Part shown: in pieces, positions 32,820 to 42,029 of the stretch
Layout: every line of letters starts with the position of its first letter
How positions within the stretch are numbered: the first letter of the stretch is position 1
Assembly (NCBI GenBank): GCA_038210135.1
Contig: JBBQWZ010000007.1
Location: 1 to 64,000, forward strand
DNA length: 64,000 bases
Origin: JBBQWZ01 sp038210135
GTDB lineage: Bacteria; Acidobacteriota; Terriglobia; Bryobacterales; Bryobacteraceae
Direction of reading: 5' to 3'
Program-made: the position numbers and the translations under genes
The notes under the pieces: model-generated
Told to the model about the DNA's origin: nothing
The model's input: only the letters and a program-made list of their open reading frames with translations
The model's database searches: none

Positions 32820-35042
32820 ATGCACCGCAAGGCGACCATCGAGACCGTTGTATGGCTGGCGCTGCCGTTCGCGCTCGCCTGCGTCTGGCTCGAACAGATC
32901 GTCGAACCCCTATCCGCCCGGCTGCTGCTCGGCGGCGTCCTGATCCTGGGCCTCATCCCGGCCGCGGTCCTCTTAAGGCACCGCCGCCGTTTGCTCGCCG
33001 CCCGCGTCGCCGAACGCGAATTGCGCGTCAGTGAACGGCGCTATCGCAGTCTGTTTGAAAACGTCATCGAAGGCATCTATCAATCCAGCCTCGACGGCAG
33101 AATGCTGAACGCGAACCCGGCCCTGGTTCGGATGCTCGGCTACGATTCGGTCGAGGATCTGCGCAAGATCGACATCGCCACCGACTTGTATTCCGATCCC
33201 GAAGAGCGCGAGTACCTGATGCGCCGCATGGAGGCCGAAGGCGAACTCCGTAACTTCGAAATCACCTTGAAGCGCAAAGACGGAACGCTGCTGACGGTCC
33301 TCGAAAACGGGCGCCTGGTGTTCGACGAGCGAACCGGCGAAACCCATCACGAGGGCACGCTCACCGACGTCACGGACCGCAAGCACGCCGAGCGCGAACT
33401 CCTGCGTTACACCTTCGAGGCGGAAGTCGCGCGCCGGCGCGTTGAAGATCAGGCCGAGCAAGTTCGCGAACAGGCCGAGCAATTGCGCATCGCCCGTGAC
33501 GAAGCGCTCGAAGCCTCGCGCCTCAAGAGCGAATTTCTGGCGAATGTCAGCCACGAAATCCGCACTCCGATGAACGGCATCATCGGCATGACCCACCTGC
33601 TGCTCGACACCGATCTGTCGGAGGATCAGCGCGATTTCGCCGGCACCGTGCGCTCGTCCGCGGACTACCTGCTGACCATCATCAACGACATTCTCGACTT
33701 CTCGAAATTCGAAGCTGGACGCCTCACTCTTCATGAATCGACGTTCTCGATTCGAAGCCTGGTGGACGGCCTCATGGACCTGCTGGCGGAGCGCGCTGAG
33801 CAGAAGAATATCGAGCTGCTTTGCGTCGTCGAGTCCGGTCTTCCCGATAGCTGGATCGGCGACGCCGGCCGCCTGCGGCAGGTGCTGACCAACCTGTTGG
33901 GCAACGGCATCAAGTTCACCGAAAGCGGCTTCGTCCGCTTGTCGGTCGGCCTCGAAGCTCCGGACCGGCTGCGTTTCGAGGTCCAGGATTCGGGCATCGG
34001 CATCCGCGCCGATTCCATCTCGAACCTGTTTCAACCGTTCTATCAGGTGGACGGATCGAGCACGCGGAAATTTGGTGGCACCGGTTTGGGGCTGGCGATT
34101 TCCAGGCAGATCGTCGAATCCATGCACGGCGTGATTCGCGCGGAAAGCGAAGCCGAAAAAGGCTCCCGTTTCACGTTCCACGTCGAGGTCGTGGCGTCGC
34201 CCGACGCGCGGCCCCCCGAACCCTGGCCCGATGCCGACGGCAAGCTGGCCCTGATCGTGGATCCGCATGCCGCCTCACGCCAGTTGTTGCGCGACCAGTT
34301 GCTCGCCTGTGGTTTCGCCGTTCGCGAGGCGGATTCGGAACCGGCGGCGCTAGCCGCTCTAGCCGCCCAAGACTTTGCGGTCCTGTTCATCGATGCCGGC
34401 ACGAAAGACTGCGAAATCCACGCCGCTGAAATCGCCGGCCGGACATCCGCCAAGCTAGTGCTGCTGACGCCCTCCCGCCGCCGGCCTCACTCTCCGCCGT
34501 TGAATACCGCCGCCGTCCTACACAAGCCGATCCGCGAGCGGCTGCTGCGCGACGCCCTGCGCCGCGTCCTTGCCGAGGAACCCTCCGTGCAACCCGCGCT
34601 GAGCAATCTGGCCGGATCGCTCGACTCGGAATCGCCAGCCGGCGTCCATCGCGGGCGCATCCTGGTCGCCGAAGACAACCTCGTCAACCAGCGCGTCGCC
34701 GCCCACATGATCGAGCGGCGCGGCTTCCGCGTGGACATGGTGCAGGATGGCGGCACCGCCGCCGAACTCGCCCGTCACCACAACTATGGCCTCATCCTGA
34801 TGGATTGCCATATGCCCTTCGTCGACGGCTTCGAAGCCACCCGGCGAATCCGCGCGGCCGAAGGATCCTCGCGCCACAGCCCGATCGTCGCCATGACAGC
34901 GCGCGCCATGCAAGGCGACCGCGAGCGATGCATTGCCGCCGGAATGGACGATTACCTAAGCAAACCCGTCGATCCGCATGAGCTCGACCGCGTCCTCGAA
35001 AAATGGGCCCGGGCCGGCCGTGAAACCACCGTCAATATCTGA
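32820..35042 (+). CDS. Hybrid sensor histidine kinase/response regulator
   Basis: 740 residues from ATG 32820 (GGGGAAAGA upstream); a GTG at 32790 is an alternative. Two membrane helices at about 11-27 and 33-54 are followed by a PAS domain (70-185), a coiled linker (195-235) and HisKA with phosphoacceptor H245 in ANVSHEIRTP. The HATPase domain has an N-box-like GNGIKFTES, DSGIGI and GGTGLGLAIS. Two receiver domains follow: the first, about 480-590, is atypical (IVDPHAASRQ in place of the acidic pair, although FIDAG and LHKPI remain). The second, about 620-735, is canonical, with AEDN, the phosphoacceptor in LMDCHMP and KPVD. No separate regulator gene is adjacent, so the output is unknown. 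Confidence 0.93.
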   Translation: MHRKATIETVVWLALPFALACVWLEQIVEPLSARLLLGGVLILGLIPAAVLLRHRRRLLAARVAERELRVSERRYRSLFENVIEGIYQSSLDGRMLNANPALVRMLGYDSVEDLRKIDIATDLYSDPEEREYLMRRMEAEGELRNFEITLKRKDGTLLTVLENGRLVFDERTGETHHEGTLTDVTDRKHAERELLRYTFEAEVARRRVEDQAEQVREQAEQLRIARDEALEASRLKSEFLANVSHEIRTPMNGIIGMTHLLLDTDLSEDQRDFAGTVRSSADYLLTIINDILDFSKFEAGRLTLHESTFSIRSLVDGLMDLLAERAEQKNIELLCVVESGLPDSWIGDAGRLRQVLTNLLGNGIKFTESGFVRLSVGLEAPDRLRFEVQDSGIGIRADSISNLFQPFYQVDGSSTRKFGGTGLGLAISRQIVESMHGVIRAESEAEKGSRFTFHVEVVASPDARPPEPWPDADGKLALIVDPHAASRQLLRDQLLACGFAVREADSEPAALAALAAQDFAVLFIDAGTKDCEIHAAEIAGRTSAKLVLLTPSRRRPHSPPLNTAAVLHKPIRERLLRDALRRVLAEEPSVQPALSNLAGSLDSESPAGVHRGRILVAEDNLVNQRVAAHMIERRGFRVDMVQDGGTAAELARHHNYGLILMDCHMPFVDGFEATRRIRAAEGSSRHSPIVAMTARAMQGDRERCIAAGMDDYLSKPVDPHELDRVLEKWARAGRETTVNI

Positions 35043-35068
35043 CGGCGCGAATGCGACACTAATTTCGA

Positions 35069-36829
35069 ATGGTCCGAGCGCCGGGTAAACAAGCATCTGA
35101 TCGGTTTTGGTTGGCCCTGGCGTTTTTGGCGTTGATCGCACTCTTCTTCGTCTTCAATCGCGGCGCCTACAAGGGCTATTTTCCGGACGACGACCTCGAC
35201 AACATGGGCAACGCCCGTGGTCTAGACGCCACTTACCTGGTCAAGAAGCTGTTGTCGCCCGCGCTCGATCCAAGCAATTTCCGGCCGGCGGCCTTCTTGT
35301 ACTACTTCGTCATGGTGCGAACCGCCGCCTTCCATTTCGCCGACTACATCGCCGTGCTCCACGTCTTCCACTTGTTGAACGCGTGGCTTTTGTGGTGCCT
35401 CGCGCGAAGGCTTGGCCTCGACGTCTGGCAGGCCGGGGCGGCGGTGCTGTTCTTCGCCCTCCACATGGCCGCCTTCGACATTTACTGGAAGCCGATGTAC
35501 GTTTTCGATCTGCTCTGCGGAACCTTCGCTCTCGCGACGTTGAACCTCTACGCGCGCGGTTGGCTGCTGACCTCGATCGCCACCTTCTGGCTGGCCTTCA
35601 AGTGCAAGGAAGTTGTCATCTTCCTTCCCCTCGCGTTATTGGCTTGGGAATTCCTCTTCAGCGAAAGTGGCATAAGCCTCCGGCCTGTGGAGCGCTGGCT
35701 GTGGCTCGCGCCATTCTTCGCGATCTCGTTGTCGTTCGGGTTGCAGGCGATCGCCGGAAATCCGGCCGACGGCAACAACTATCATTTGGCGCTCTCCGCG
35801 AAAGCGATCTGGAAATCGTTCGAGTTCTATTCGTCCGAATGGCTGCTCATTCCGAAGCTGGGGATGGGCGCCGTGCTTCTATTGCTGGTGAAAGACAAGC
35901 GCGTCCGCTTCGGCATTTTACTGCTACTCCTTCTATCCGCCCCCATGCTGCTGCTGCCGGAACGCCTCTACGCCGCCTACATCTACGTCCCTCTCACCGG
36001 ACTGGCCATCGCGCTCGGCACTCTGAGCTGCGGCCGCTTCGGCATCGCGGTAGCCGCGGTCCTGTTCCTGGCCTGGTTGCCTTGGGATCACGCCGTCATG
36101 CGCCGCGAGCGCAAGGCCGCGCTCGCCGCCGCGGCCGAATCCCGAGCCTGGGTGGAGGCTGCCGTGCCCTGGGCCAAAGCGCATCCCGCCATCACAACTT
36201 ACCTCTACGACGGTTCGCCGGTGAACATGAACCGGCACGGCTTGCGCGGCGCGCTCATCAATCTGAACCCGAACCTCGTGCCCGAGGTTCTTCCGGCGGA
36301 AGGCGACTTGAAGGAAATCTGGCAGCGGCAGAATCTGGCTTTGCTCGTCTGGGATTCTGTAAAGCGCAACCTCGCCATCCTCGAACGCACTCCCCAAACC
36401 GCCGACGCGTCTTTCATCACGATTGGTCCGACCATGCCGATCTGGCAATTCGGCGATGGTTGGATGGCGCGCGAAGGCCACTTCCGCTGGGCGAAACCGG
36501 AAGCCACCGCGCGTCTGGCCCGCCCTGAAAACGCGCGCGAGTTTGAAGCCATTCTAGTGATCTCCCAAGCCTATCTTGACATCGTCAAAGAGGGCGAGCT
36601 CGTCATTCTGCTCAATGGGGAAGAAGCCGGGCGGCGGAGTTTCAAAAATCACGGTTGGCTGACCGAGCGCTTCCAGATTCCAGCCCGCGTCGCCGGGCCA
36701 GTCGAAGTGCGATTCCGAATTACGCCTGTGTTTCACCCCAACGCCGAAGACAAAACAATCGAGTACGGAATGCCGTTCGGCGGCTTCGGCTTCCCTACCG
36801 CGGCGGCAGGTACAAACCCCGCTCCCTGA
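35069..36829 (+). CDS. Multi-pass membrane protein, GT-C glycosyltransferase-like
   Basis: 586 residues with about nine to ten membrane helices in the first 350 (LALAFLALIALFFVF, ALLAWEFLFS, LLLLLLSAPMLLLP) and a soluble C-terminal domain at about 360-586. The first extracytoplasmic loop has YFPDDDLDNMG, the kind of acidic motif at which GT-C transferases bind a lipid-linked sugar. That, with the topology, suggests sugar transfer in the periplasm; the specific family is not certain. Residues about 199-207 (SGISLRPVE) are encoded by an in-frame copy of the family A repeat. The 3' end overlaps the convergent nadD by 35 bp. Confidence 0.75.
   Translation: MVRAPGKQASDRFWLALAFLALIALFFVFNRGAYKGYFPDDDLDNMGNARGLDATYLVKKLLSPALDPSNFRPAAFLYYFVMVRTAAFHFADYIAVLHVFHLLNAWLLWCLARRLGLDVWQAGAAVLFFALHMAAFDIYWKPMYVFDLLCGTFALATLNLYARGWLLTSIATFWLAFKCKEVVIFLPLALLAWEFLFSESGISLRPVERWLWLAPFFAISLSFGLQAIAGNPADGNNYHLALSAKAIWKSFEFYSSEWLLIPKLGMGAVLLLLVKDKRVRFGILLLLLLSAPMLLLPERLYAAYIYVPLTGLAIALGTLSCGRFGIAVAAVLFLAWLPWDHAVMRRERKAALAAAAESRAWVEAAVPWAKAHPAITTYLYDGSPVNMNRHGLRGALINLNPNLVPEVLPAEGDLKEIWQRQNLALLVWDSVKRNLAILERTPQTADASFITIGPTMPIWQFGDGWMAREGHFRWAKPEATARLARPENAREFEAILVISQAYLDIVKEGELVILLNGEEAGRRSFKNHGWLTERFQIPARVAGPVEVRFRITPVFHPNAEDKTIEYGMPFGGFGFPTAAAGTNPAP
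35664..35690 (+). repeat. Family A repeat inside a coding sequence
   Basis: AAGTGGCATAAGCC then TCCGGCCTGTGGA matches the 27-bp repeat with two or three substitutions, including the loss of one stem pair. Being 27 bp, it adds nine codons without shifting the frame. It falls between two membrane helices, where a short insertion is tolerable. Confidence 0.75.
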
Positions 36830-37364
36830 TGTAATCGAGAACTCGCGGCGGAAGGTCGTCTGGCGCTTCGCCGCGCGCCAGTTCCGCGCGGACCTCCGAG
36901 GACGAAACCTGTAGCGCTACCGATTCCAGCCGCTCAACGCGCGCTTCGGGAATCGGCTGGATCACGTGGCCGGGCCGCGTGACCACCAGAAACCGAACCA
37001 GGCGCGCGACATCGTGCCATCGATACCAGGTGGGCAGATCGTCGAACGCGTCGGCGCCGATCAGAAAATACAGCTCGTCTTCAGCTGACAGCGCGGCGTG
37101 AACTTCTTCGATCGTCAGAATCGAATAACTCTTGCGCGCTCCAGCTTCGAGCGGGGACGCTTCGAAGCGAGGCTCCTCGCGGCAGGCCAACTCGACCATG
37201 TGAAAACGATCCTCGAACGACGTTCCGGCGGCTTTGTGCGGCGGATTGCCGGCGGGAACAAACAGAATCCGATCGAGAGCGAATTGAAGCAGGGCCTCGC
37301 GCGCGACCGCAAGATGGGCTCCATGAATCGGATCGAAGGTGCCGCCGAAAATGGCAATCTTCAA
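36795..37364 (-). CDS. nadD: Nicotinate-nucleotide adenylyltransferase
   Basis: 189 residues of the nucleotidylyltransferase superfamily. GGTFDPIHGAHL with H14 and H17 is the catalytic motif (here G-x-x-x-P-x-H...H), and the late SSSEVRAELARGE corresponds to the ISSTxIR nucleotide-binding motif. It joins ATP to nicotinate mononucleotide in NAD synthesis. Length is normal. It overlaps the downstream Kdo transferase-LpxK fusion by 4 bp (ATGA), so it is translationally coupled to lipid A genes. Confidence 0.95.
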   Translation of the reverse strand: MKIAIFGGTFDPIHGAHLAVAREALLQFALDRILFVPAGNPPHKAAGTSFEDRFHMVELACREEPRFEASPLEAGARKSYSILTIEEVHAALSAEDELYFLIGADAFDDLPTWYRWHDVARLVRFLVVTRPGHVIQPIPEARVERLESVALQVSSSEVRAELARGEAPDDLPPRVLDYIRERGLYLPPR

Positions 37365-39778
37365 GGAATCAGCCTCAGAAATTCGTCTGGCCGATCCATT
37401 TCAATTCGCACGGGAAGCCAATACGCCGGCAAGGGCGAAAACTGTTCCGCCGCGCCGGCGGGAAGATTGAGCATGTCCTTTTCCGTAGTCACCACCGCTT
37501 CGGCGCCCGCGTCGAGCGCGCGCCCGACGAGACGTTGCAACTCATGTGGCCAGTAATGATGGTGGTCGCCGAAGCGCCAACGATAACAAATTCCGATCCC
37601 CATCTCCCTAAGAGTTTCGAAGAACGAAGCCGGGTTTCCGAGCCCGCAAAACGCGGCGACATTTTTGTGAGCGAACGGCGGCTGCCGCCCAATCGGCTGA
37701 AACTCGCCGCCAATGGTGCGTGCTCGGAAAAGCGGAGCGGTCGCATTCAAAGTCCGGATCCGCGCTTCGACGCCGCCGAGCGGAATGGTCGGACCGGCTC
37801 GCGTAATGACGATCGCCTTCGCGCGCGCCAGCAGTTCGACGGGCTCGCGCAAGCGTCCAAGCGGTAGTAAAGAGCCGCCGCCAAACGGATCGAGCGCGTC
37901 GATCAAAATAACATCCAGATCGCGGACCAGAGCCGAGTGCTGCAAGCCGTCATCCATCACGAAGACATCCGGCTGAAAGCGCCGCGTCAGCTCCACGCCC
38001 GCCGCATAACGGTCGGCTGAGATCCCGAGTTGGGCGTGCCCATCGCGGACCAGCATTTGCGCTTCGTCGCCGGTGACGTCGGACGACGCGAGTTCGCCCG
38101 CCGCGACGATCGTCATGTGCGCCGGACTCCGCCGCCTGTAACCACGCGTGAGAATCGCCGGATGCCGCCCCGCGCGTCCAAGCTGATCGACCAGCCAGCG
38201 CGTGACCGGCGTCTTCCCCGCTCCGCCTACCGTGAGATTGCCGATGCTGACGACAGGTTGGTCGAGTTTCTTCGCCTTCGCTTCTTTGCGCCGGCGGTTC
38301 CACGCTGCCCCGAGCCGCCAACAGAGCGCAAGCGGACCGAGCAACGTACGCCTCCACAGCGAGGGAAACGGTTGCGACAAAGATAAATTCCAATGCTCGG
38401 CGGCCGCTTTCGCAATCGCGTCCACAGCGCCTCGACTACGCTGTGAAACTTCACGACCACGCGCGCCGACTTCCGCGCCATCTTCGAGCGCGCGCGCGAC
38501 CGCGGCGGCAAGCTCGTCCGGCTTCTGAATTTCGATCATCGCCTTCCGCTCGCGAAACTCCGCCGCGATGGCGGCGAAATTCTGCATGTTCGGGCCGACG
38601 ATCACCGGCTTGGCGAAGAACGCCGGCTCGAGGATATTGTGCCCGCCGCGCCGCGCCAGCGTTCCGCCCATAAAAACCGCCGAGGCGATCGAGAACAGTC
38701 CAGCGAGTTCTCCGATCGTATCCAGCAACAGAACGCCGGGAAGATCGAGCGTCGAACTTGCGCGCATTCCGCTGCGCCGCACGAACGGAACATTCGCCGC
38801 CTTCAATTTCTCGGCTGCCAAATCAAATCGCTCCGGCCGCCGCGGAACCAGAATCAACATCAGTTTCGGATAGCGCGTCCGCAATTTGGCGAACGCGTCG
38901 AGCACGATATCGTCCTCGTCCACATCGTCCGCGTCGAGCGGAGGCATGGTGCTGGCTGCGATCCAAATGGCCGACGGCTGACTGCGATCGAGCAGGCTGC
39001 GGATCTCAGGCGCGACATCCTCGCGCGGAGTGAAGTCGTACTTGAGGTTGCCGCCGAGTTCGACATTCTCCGGCGGCGCGCCGGTGGCGATGTAACGATT
39101 TCGGTCCACCTCCGATTGCACGTAGAGGACATTGGGCTGCTCGAGCACCGGCCGGAAAAACCACTTCATGCCGCGGTAGCGGTCCGCGCGGCGGTCGGAG
39201 ATCCGGCCGTTGGCGATCAGCAGGCGGGCTCCGCTACGGCGGGATTCGCGATAGAGATTCGGCCAGATTTCGGTTTCAAGAACCAAAACCAGACCCGGAC
39301 GCAGTGCCCGCAAGACGCGCCGGACACACGAAATGTAGTCGAGCGGAACGAAGAAAATTCCCGCTGCAATCCCCGTCAAAACCTTCTCGGCGATTTCGCG
39401 TCCGGCCAGCGTTGCCACCGAAACATACACCGGACCGGGGAGCCTTTGGATCAATGCCGCCGCCGACATCACCTCGCCCACCGAGACCGCGTGCAACCAG
39501 ATGGCGCCCGGCGCCGTCCGCCTTAAGGGGCGCGGCAGAATGCCTAATCGTTCGGGAATTCCCGCGAAATAACGGCGATCCCGGAAACCACGGAGCAACA
39601 GGTACAGTGCAACAATGGGGGATCCTAGGCGCGCAAGGAAGGAATATAAAAAGTAGATGCTGCGAGTCCTGATAACGTTCTTGAGTATATCCGTTCTCTT
39701 CGGTACCGTCGCGTCCGCGGGCGACGAAAAACAGAAAGACAAGTCGCACTTCTTACCCGGTCCGGCTGCCGAATACAA
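37361..39778 (-). CDS. WaaA-LpxK fusion: Kdo transferase plus tetraacyldisaccharide 4'-kinase
   Basis: A single open frame encodes two lipid A enzymes. Residues about 41-465 are 3-deoxy-D-manno-octulosonic acid transferase: an N-terminal anchor (IYFLYSFLARLGSPIVALYL), HAVSVGE with catalytic E102, and the C-terminal FMGGTLARRGGHNILEP (369-385). Residues about 470-805 are LpxK: P-loop GGAGKT (519-523 region), ILTRGYRRR and MDDGLQH (608-614). Normally these are separate genes. The start is uncertain: the first possible codons (TTG at 39778 or 39742) overlap the divergent gene, and no ATG, GTG or TTG precedes the anchor near 39660. It adds Kdo to lipid IVA and phosphorylates the 4' position. Confidence 0.9.
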   Translation of the reverse strand: MYSAAGPGKKCDLSFCFSSPADATVPKRTDILKNVIRTRSIYFLYSFLARLGSPIVALYLLLRGFRDRRYFAGIPERLGILPRPLRRTAPGAIWLHAVSVGEVMSAAALIQRLPGPVYVSVATLAGREIAEKVLTGIAAGIFFVPLDYISCVRRVLRALRPGLVLVLETEIWPNLYRESRRSGARLLIANGRISDRRADRYRGMKWFFRPVLEQPNVLYVQSEVDRNRYIATGAPPENVELGGNLKYDFTPREDVAPEIRSLLDRSQPSAIWIAASTMPPLDADDVDEDDIVLDAFAKLRTRYPKLMLILVPRRPERFDLAAEKLKAANVPFVRRSGMRASSTLDLPGVLLLDTIGELAGLFSIASAVFMGGTLARRGGHNILEPAFFAKPVIVGPNMQNFAAIAAEFRERKAMIEIQKPDELAAAVARALEDGAEVGARGREVSQRSRGAVDAIAKAAAEHWNLSLSQPFPSLWRRTLLGPLALCWRLGAAWNRRRKEAKAKKLDQPVVSIGNLTVGGAGKTPVTRWLVDQLGRAGRHPAILTRGYRRRSPAHMTIVAAGELASSDVTGDEAQMLVRDGHAQLGISADRYAAGVELTRRFQPDVFVMDDGLQHSALVRDLDVILIDALDPFGGGSLLPLGRLREPVELLARAKAIVITRAGPTIPLGGVEARIRTLNATAPLFRARTIGGEFQPIGRQPPFAHKNVAAFCGLGNPASFFETLREMGIGICYRWRFGDHHHYWPHELQRLVGRALDAGAEAVVTTEKDMLNLPAGAAEQFSPLPAYWLPVRIEMDRPDEFLRLIP

Positions 39779-40280
39779 GGCCTACCAGACCAACGAAGGC
39801 ATCGGCATGGTCGCCGTCCCCTATGTCAATGCGGAACAGGTGCAGGCCGCGTTTGGCAAATTGGATCCCAATGCCCACGGCATTCTGCCCGTTCTTCTAA
39901 TCCTCGAAAACAAAACCGGCAAGGCACTGCGGCTCGATCTGAAAACAGAATACGTCGCAGGCAACGGAGACAAGGTCGAGAGCACCCCCGCAAGAGACTT
40001 GCAGTATCTCCATTCGCCGAAACAGCCGAAGCTGGTCGAGGAATCCCGGCTGCCGAAGATTCCTGGCGTTGGCGGCAAGAAGAAGAATCCGCTCGCCGCG
40101 TGGGAGATAGAAGGCCGCGCGTTCCTCTCGAAGCTGCTGCCGCCCGGCGAAACGGTTTCCGGTTTCTTTTACTTTCAGGCGAGTTACGTGAAGGGGTCGC
40201 GCCTGTATCTCACCGGCATCCGCGATGCACAAACCGGCAAGGAATATTTCTATTTCGAACTGCCTCTCGAACGGCCGTAA
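39657..40280 (+). CDS. Exported hypothetical protein
   Basis: 207 residues from ATG 39657 with a purine-rich GGAAGGAAT upstream. The signal peptide is at 1-21 (MLRVLITFLSISVLFGTVAS). The mature part has strands typical of a beta sandwich (GILPVLLILENKTGKALRLD, VSGFFYFQASYVKGSRLYL) with a proline- and lysine-rich loop in the middle. I do not recognise the family. It diverges from the lipid A fusion gene with overlapping 5' ends and ends flush with the convergent RNase J gene. Confidence 0.7.
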   Translation: MLRVLITFLSISVLFGTVASAGDEKQKDKSHFLPGPAAEYKAYQTNEGIGMVAVPYVNAEQVQAAFGKLDPNAHGILPVLLILENKTGKALRLDLKTEYVAGNGDKVESTPARDLQYLHSPKQPKLVEESRLPKIPGVGGKKKNPLAAWEIEGRAFLSKLLPPGETVSGFFYFQASYVKGSRLYLTGIRDAQTGKEYFYFELPLERP

Positions 40281-41963
40281 TTACAGCTCGAGAATGACCG
40301 GCATGATCAGCGGACGCCGCGACGTCTGCTTGGTGAGGTAGCGCTTCAGATCGGAGCGAATCTTTTCCTGCATCACGCCCCAATCGCCGCGCTCTTCAAT
40401 GGACGAAGAGTCGAGCGTCTTCGCGACCACCGCGCGCGCGTCTTCCAGAACCGAAGAACCTTCTTCAAGCGACATGAATCCGCGGCTGACGATCTCGTAC
40501 GTCTCGGCGCGTCCCGAAGATTTGTCGATCGCGACAATGGGAATCACGAAGCCGTCTTCCGACAGATGACGCCGGTCGCGAATCACGAGATCCGCGACCA
40601 CTTCGTCGATAGTGCCCGAATCAATACACACGCGTCCGGCGGGAATCTTGTCGCCCTTGCGGGCGGAATACGCGCCCTTCGCGTTCTTTTCGATCTCGAG
40701 CGTCTCGCCGCTTTCGAGCAGGAAGGCGTCTTCGAGTCCGACGTGACGCAGATGCTGGGCCAGTTGGGCGTGCTTGGCGAGCTGGCGGTATTCGCCATGA
40801 ACAGGCACGAAGAATTTCGGCCTTACCAGATTCAGAATCAGGCGAAGCTCTTCCGCCGAGCCGTGTCCTGAAACGTGAACCGGCGGATTCATGCTGCCAT
40901 ACACAATCTCCGCGCCGCGCCGCGCGATGTGATTCAGCATGCGGTAAATCGGCTTTTCGTTGCCCGGAATGATGCGGGCGCTGAGCACCACGGTGTCGTC
41001 CTTCTGGATCGACAGGTGCTTATGATTGTCAACCGCCACGCGCGACAGCGCGGACATCGGCTCGCCCTGCGTGCCCGACAAAACGACGCAAGTCTTCGAG
41101 GGCACCGACTGCATGATGTCTTGCTGGCGAAGCAGAATGCCGTCCGGCAGATGCAGCAGGCCCAGCGAATGCGCGATCTCGGTGGTCGAATTCATGCTTC
41201 GCCCGAGGAACGCGACCTTGCGCCCATGCTCGTGCGCCAGATCGAGAATCTGCTGCAGGCGATGAATCGAAGAACTAAAGCACGAGATCAACAGCCGCCG
41301 CGGACTGCGTATGAACAGGTCTTCGAGCCGGGGTCCGACGGCGCGTTCGCTCTCGGTGTATCCGGGCCGATCCACGTTCGTCGAATCCGAAAGCAATAGC
41401 AGCACGCCGCGTTTCCCGAGTTCGGCGAACGTATGCAAATCGAACAGCTCGTTATCGGTCGGCGTCGGATCGACCTTGAAATCGCCGGTATGAATGACGA
41501 TGCCGATCGGCGTCGTCACCACCAGCGCCACGCAACTGACGATCGAGTGCGTCACGTGGACGAATTCGACCGAGAATGCGCCGAGCGTAATCTTGTCGCC
41601 CGGTTTCACTTTGATCAGCTTGGTGGTCGAGTCGAGTTCGTGCTCTTCGAGCCGCCGTTCCACCAGCGCCAGCGTGAACGCCGTTCCGTAAATCGGGATG
41701 TTCAGCTTACTCAGCAGGAACGGAATCCCGCCGATGTGATCCTCGTGCCCGTGGGTTAGGAACAACCCGCGAACTTTGTCCTTGTGCTGTTCGAGGTACG
41801 CGAAATCTGGGGTAACGATGTCTACGCCGAGTAGCTCGGCATCGGGAAACATCATTCCGGCGTCCATCACGATGATGTCTTCGCCGAATCGGAGAGCCAT
41901 GCAGTTCATCCCGAACTCGCCCAGGCCCCCGATGGGGATCACTTGCAATTTGGCGCTTGCCAT
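40281..41963 (-). CDS. rnj: Ribonuclease J
   Basis: 560 residues from the ATG at 41963 (a second ATG at 41984 is also in frame). The metallo-beta-lactamase motif LTHGHEDHIGG holds H71, H73, D75 and H76, and the beta-CASP region follows with LLLSDSTNVDRPG and HVSGHGSAEE. The C-terminal domain (about 440-560) is present. RNase J has 5'-3' exo- and endonuclease activity in mRNA decay and rRNA maturation. Length is normal. Promoter and operator of the divergent vapBC locus lie only 30 bp upstream. Confidence 0.95.
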   Translation of the reverse strand: MASAKLQVIPIGGLGEFGMNCMALRFGEDIIVMDAGMMFPDAELLGVDIVTPDFAYLEQHKDKVRGLFLTHGHEDHIGGIPFLLSKLNIPIYGTAFTLALVERRLEEHELDSTTKLIKVKPGDKITLGAFSVEFVHVTHSIVSCVALVVTTPIGIVIHTGDFKVDPTPTDNELFDLHTFAELGKRGVLLLLSDSTNVDRPGYTESERAVGPRLEDLFIRSPRRLLISCFSSSIHRLQQILDLAHEHGRKVAFLGRSMNSTTEIAHSLGLLHLPDGILLRQQDIMQSVPSKTCVVLSGTQGEPMSALSRVAVDNHKHLSIQKDDTVVLSARIIPGNEKPIYRMLNHIARRGAEIVYGSMNPPVHVSGHGSAEELRLILNLVRPKFFVPVHGEYRQLAKHAQLAQHLRHVGLEDAFLLESGETLEIEKNAKGAYSARKGDKIPAGRVCIDSGTIDEVVADLVIRDRRHLSEDGFVIPIVAIDKSSGRAETYEIVSRGFMSLEEGSSVLEDARAVVAKTLDSSSIEERGDWGVMQEKIRSDLKRYLTKQTSRRPLIMPVILEL

Positions 41964-41993
41964 GTAAAGAATCCAGGGTAGCATGCTGCTGTT

Positions 41994-42029
41994 TTGACAT
42001 CTTGATGCCCAGTGGATAGCATCAAGATG
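41994..42029 (+). promoter_or_regulatory. vapB promoter overlapped by a perfect 10-bp inverted repeat
   Basis: TTGACA (41994-41999), 17-bp spacer, TAGCAT (42017-42022) is close to a consensus sigma-70 promoter. CATCTTGATG (41998-42007) and CATCAAGATG (42020-42029) are exact inverses with a 12-bp spacer, touching both promoter boxes and the GTG start at 42029. This fits autoregulation by VapB-VapC. Confidence 0.75.

Noticed and set aside
32973..34268. Minus-strand frame of 431 residues opposite the hybrid kinase
   Set aside because: Antisense of HisKA/HATPase coding sequence; the plus-strand frame carries all catalytic motifs.
35107..36528. Plus-strand frame of 473 residues overlapping the membrane protein
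   Set aside because: Arginine-rich alternate-frame translation without membrane helices; the 35069 frame has consistent topology.
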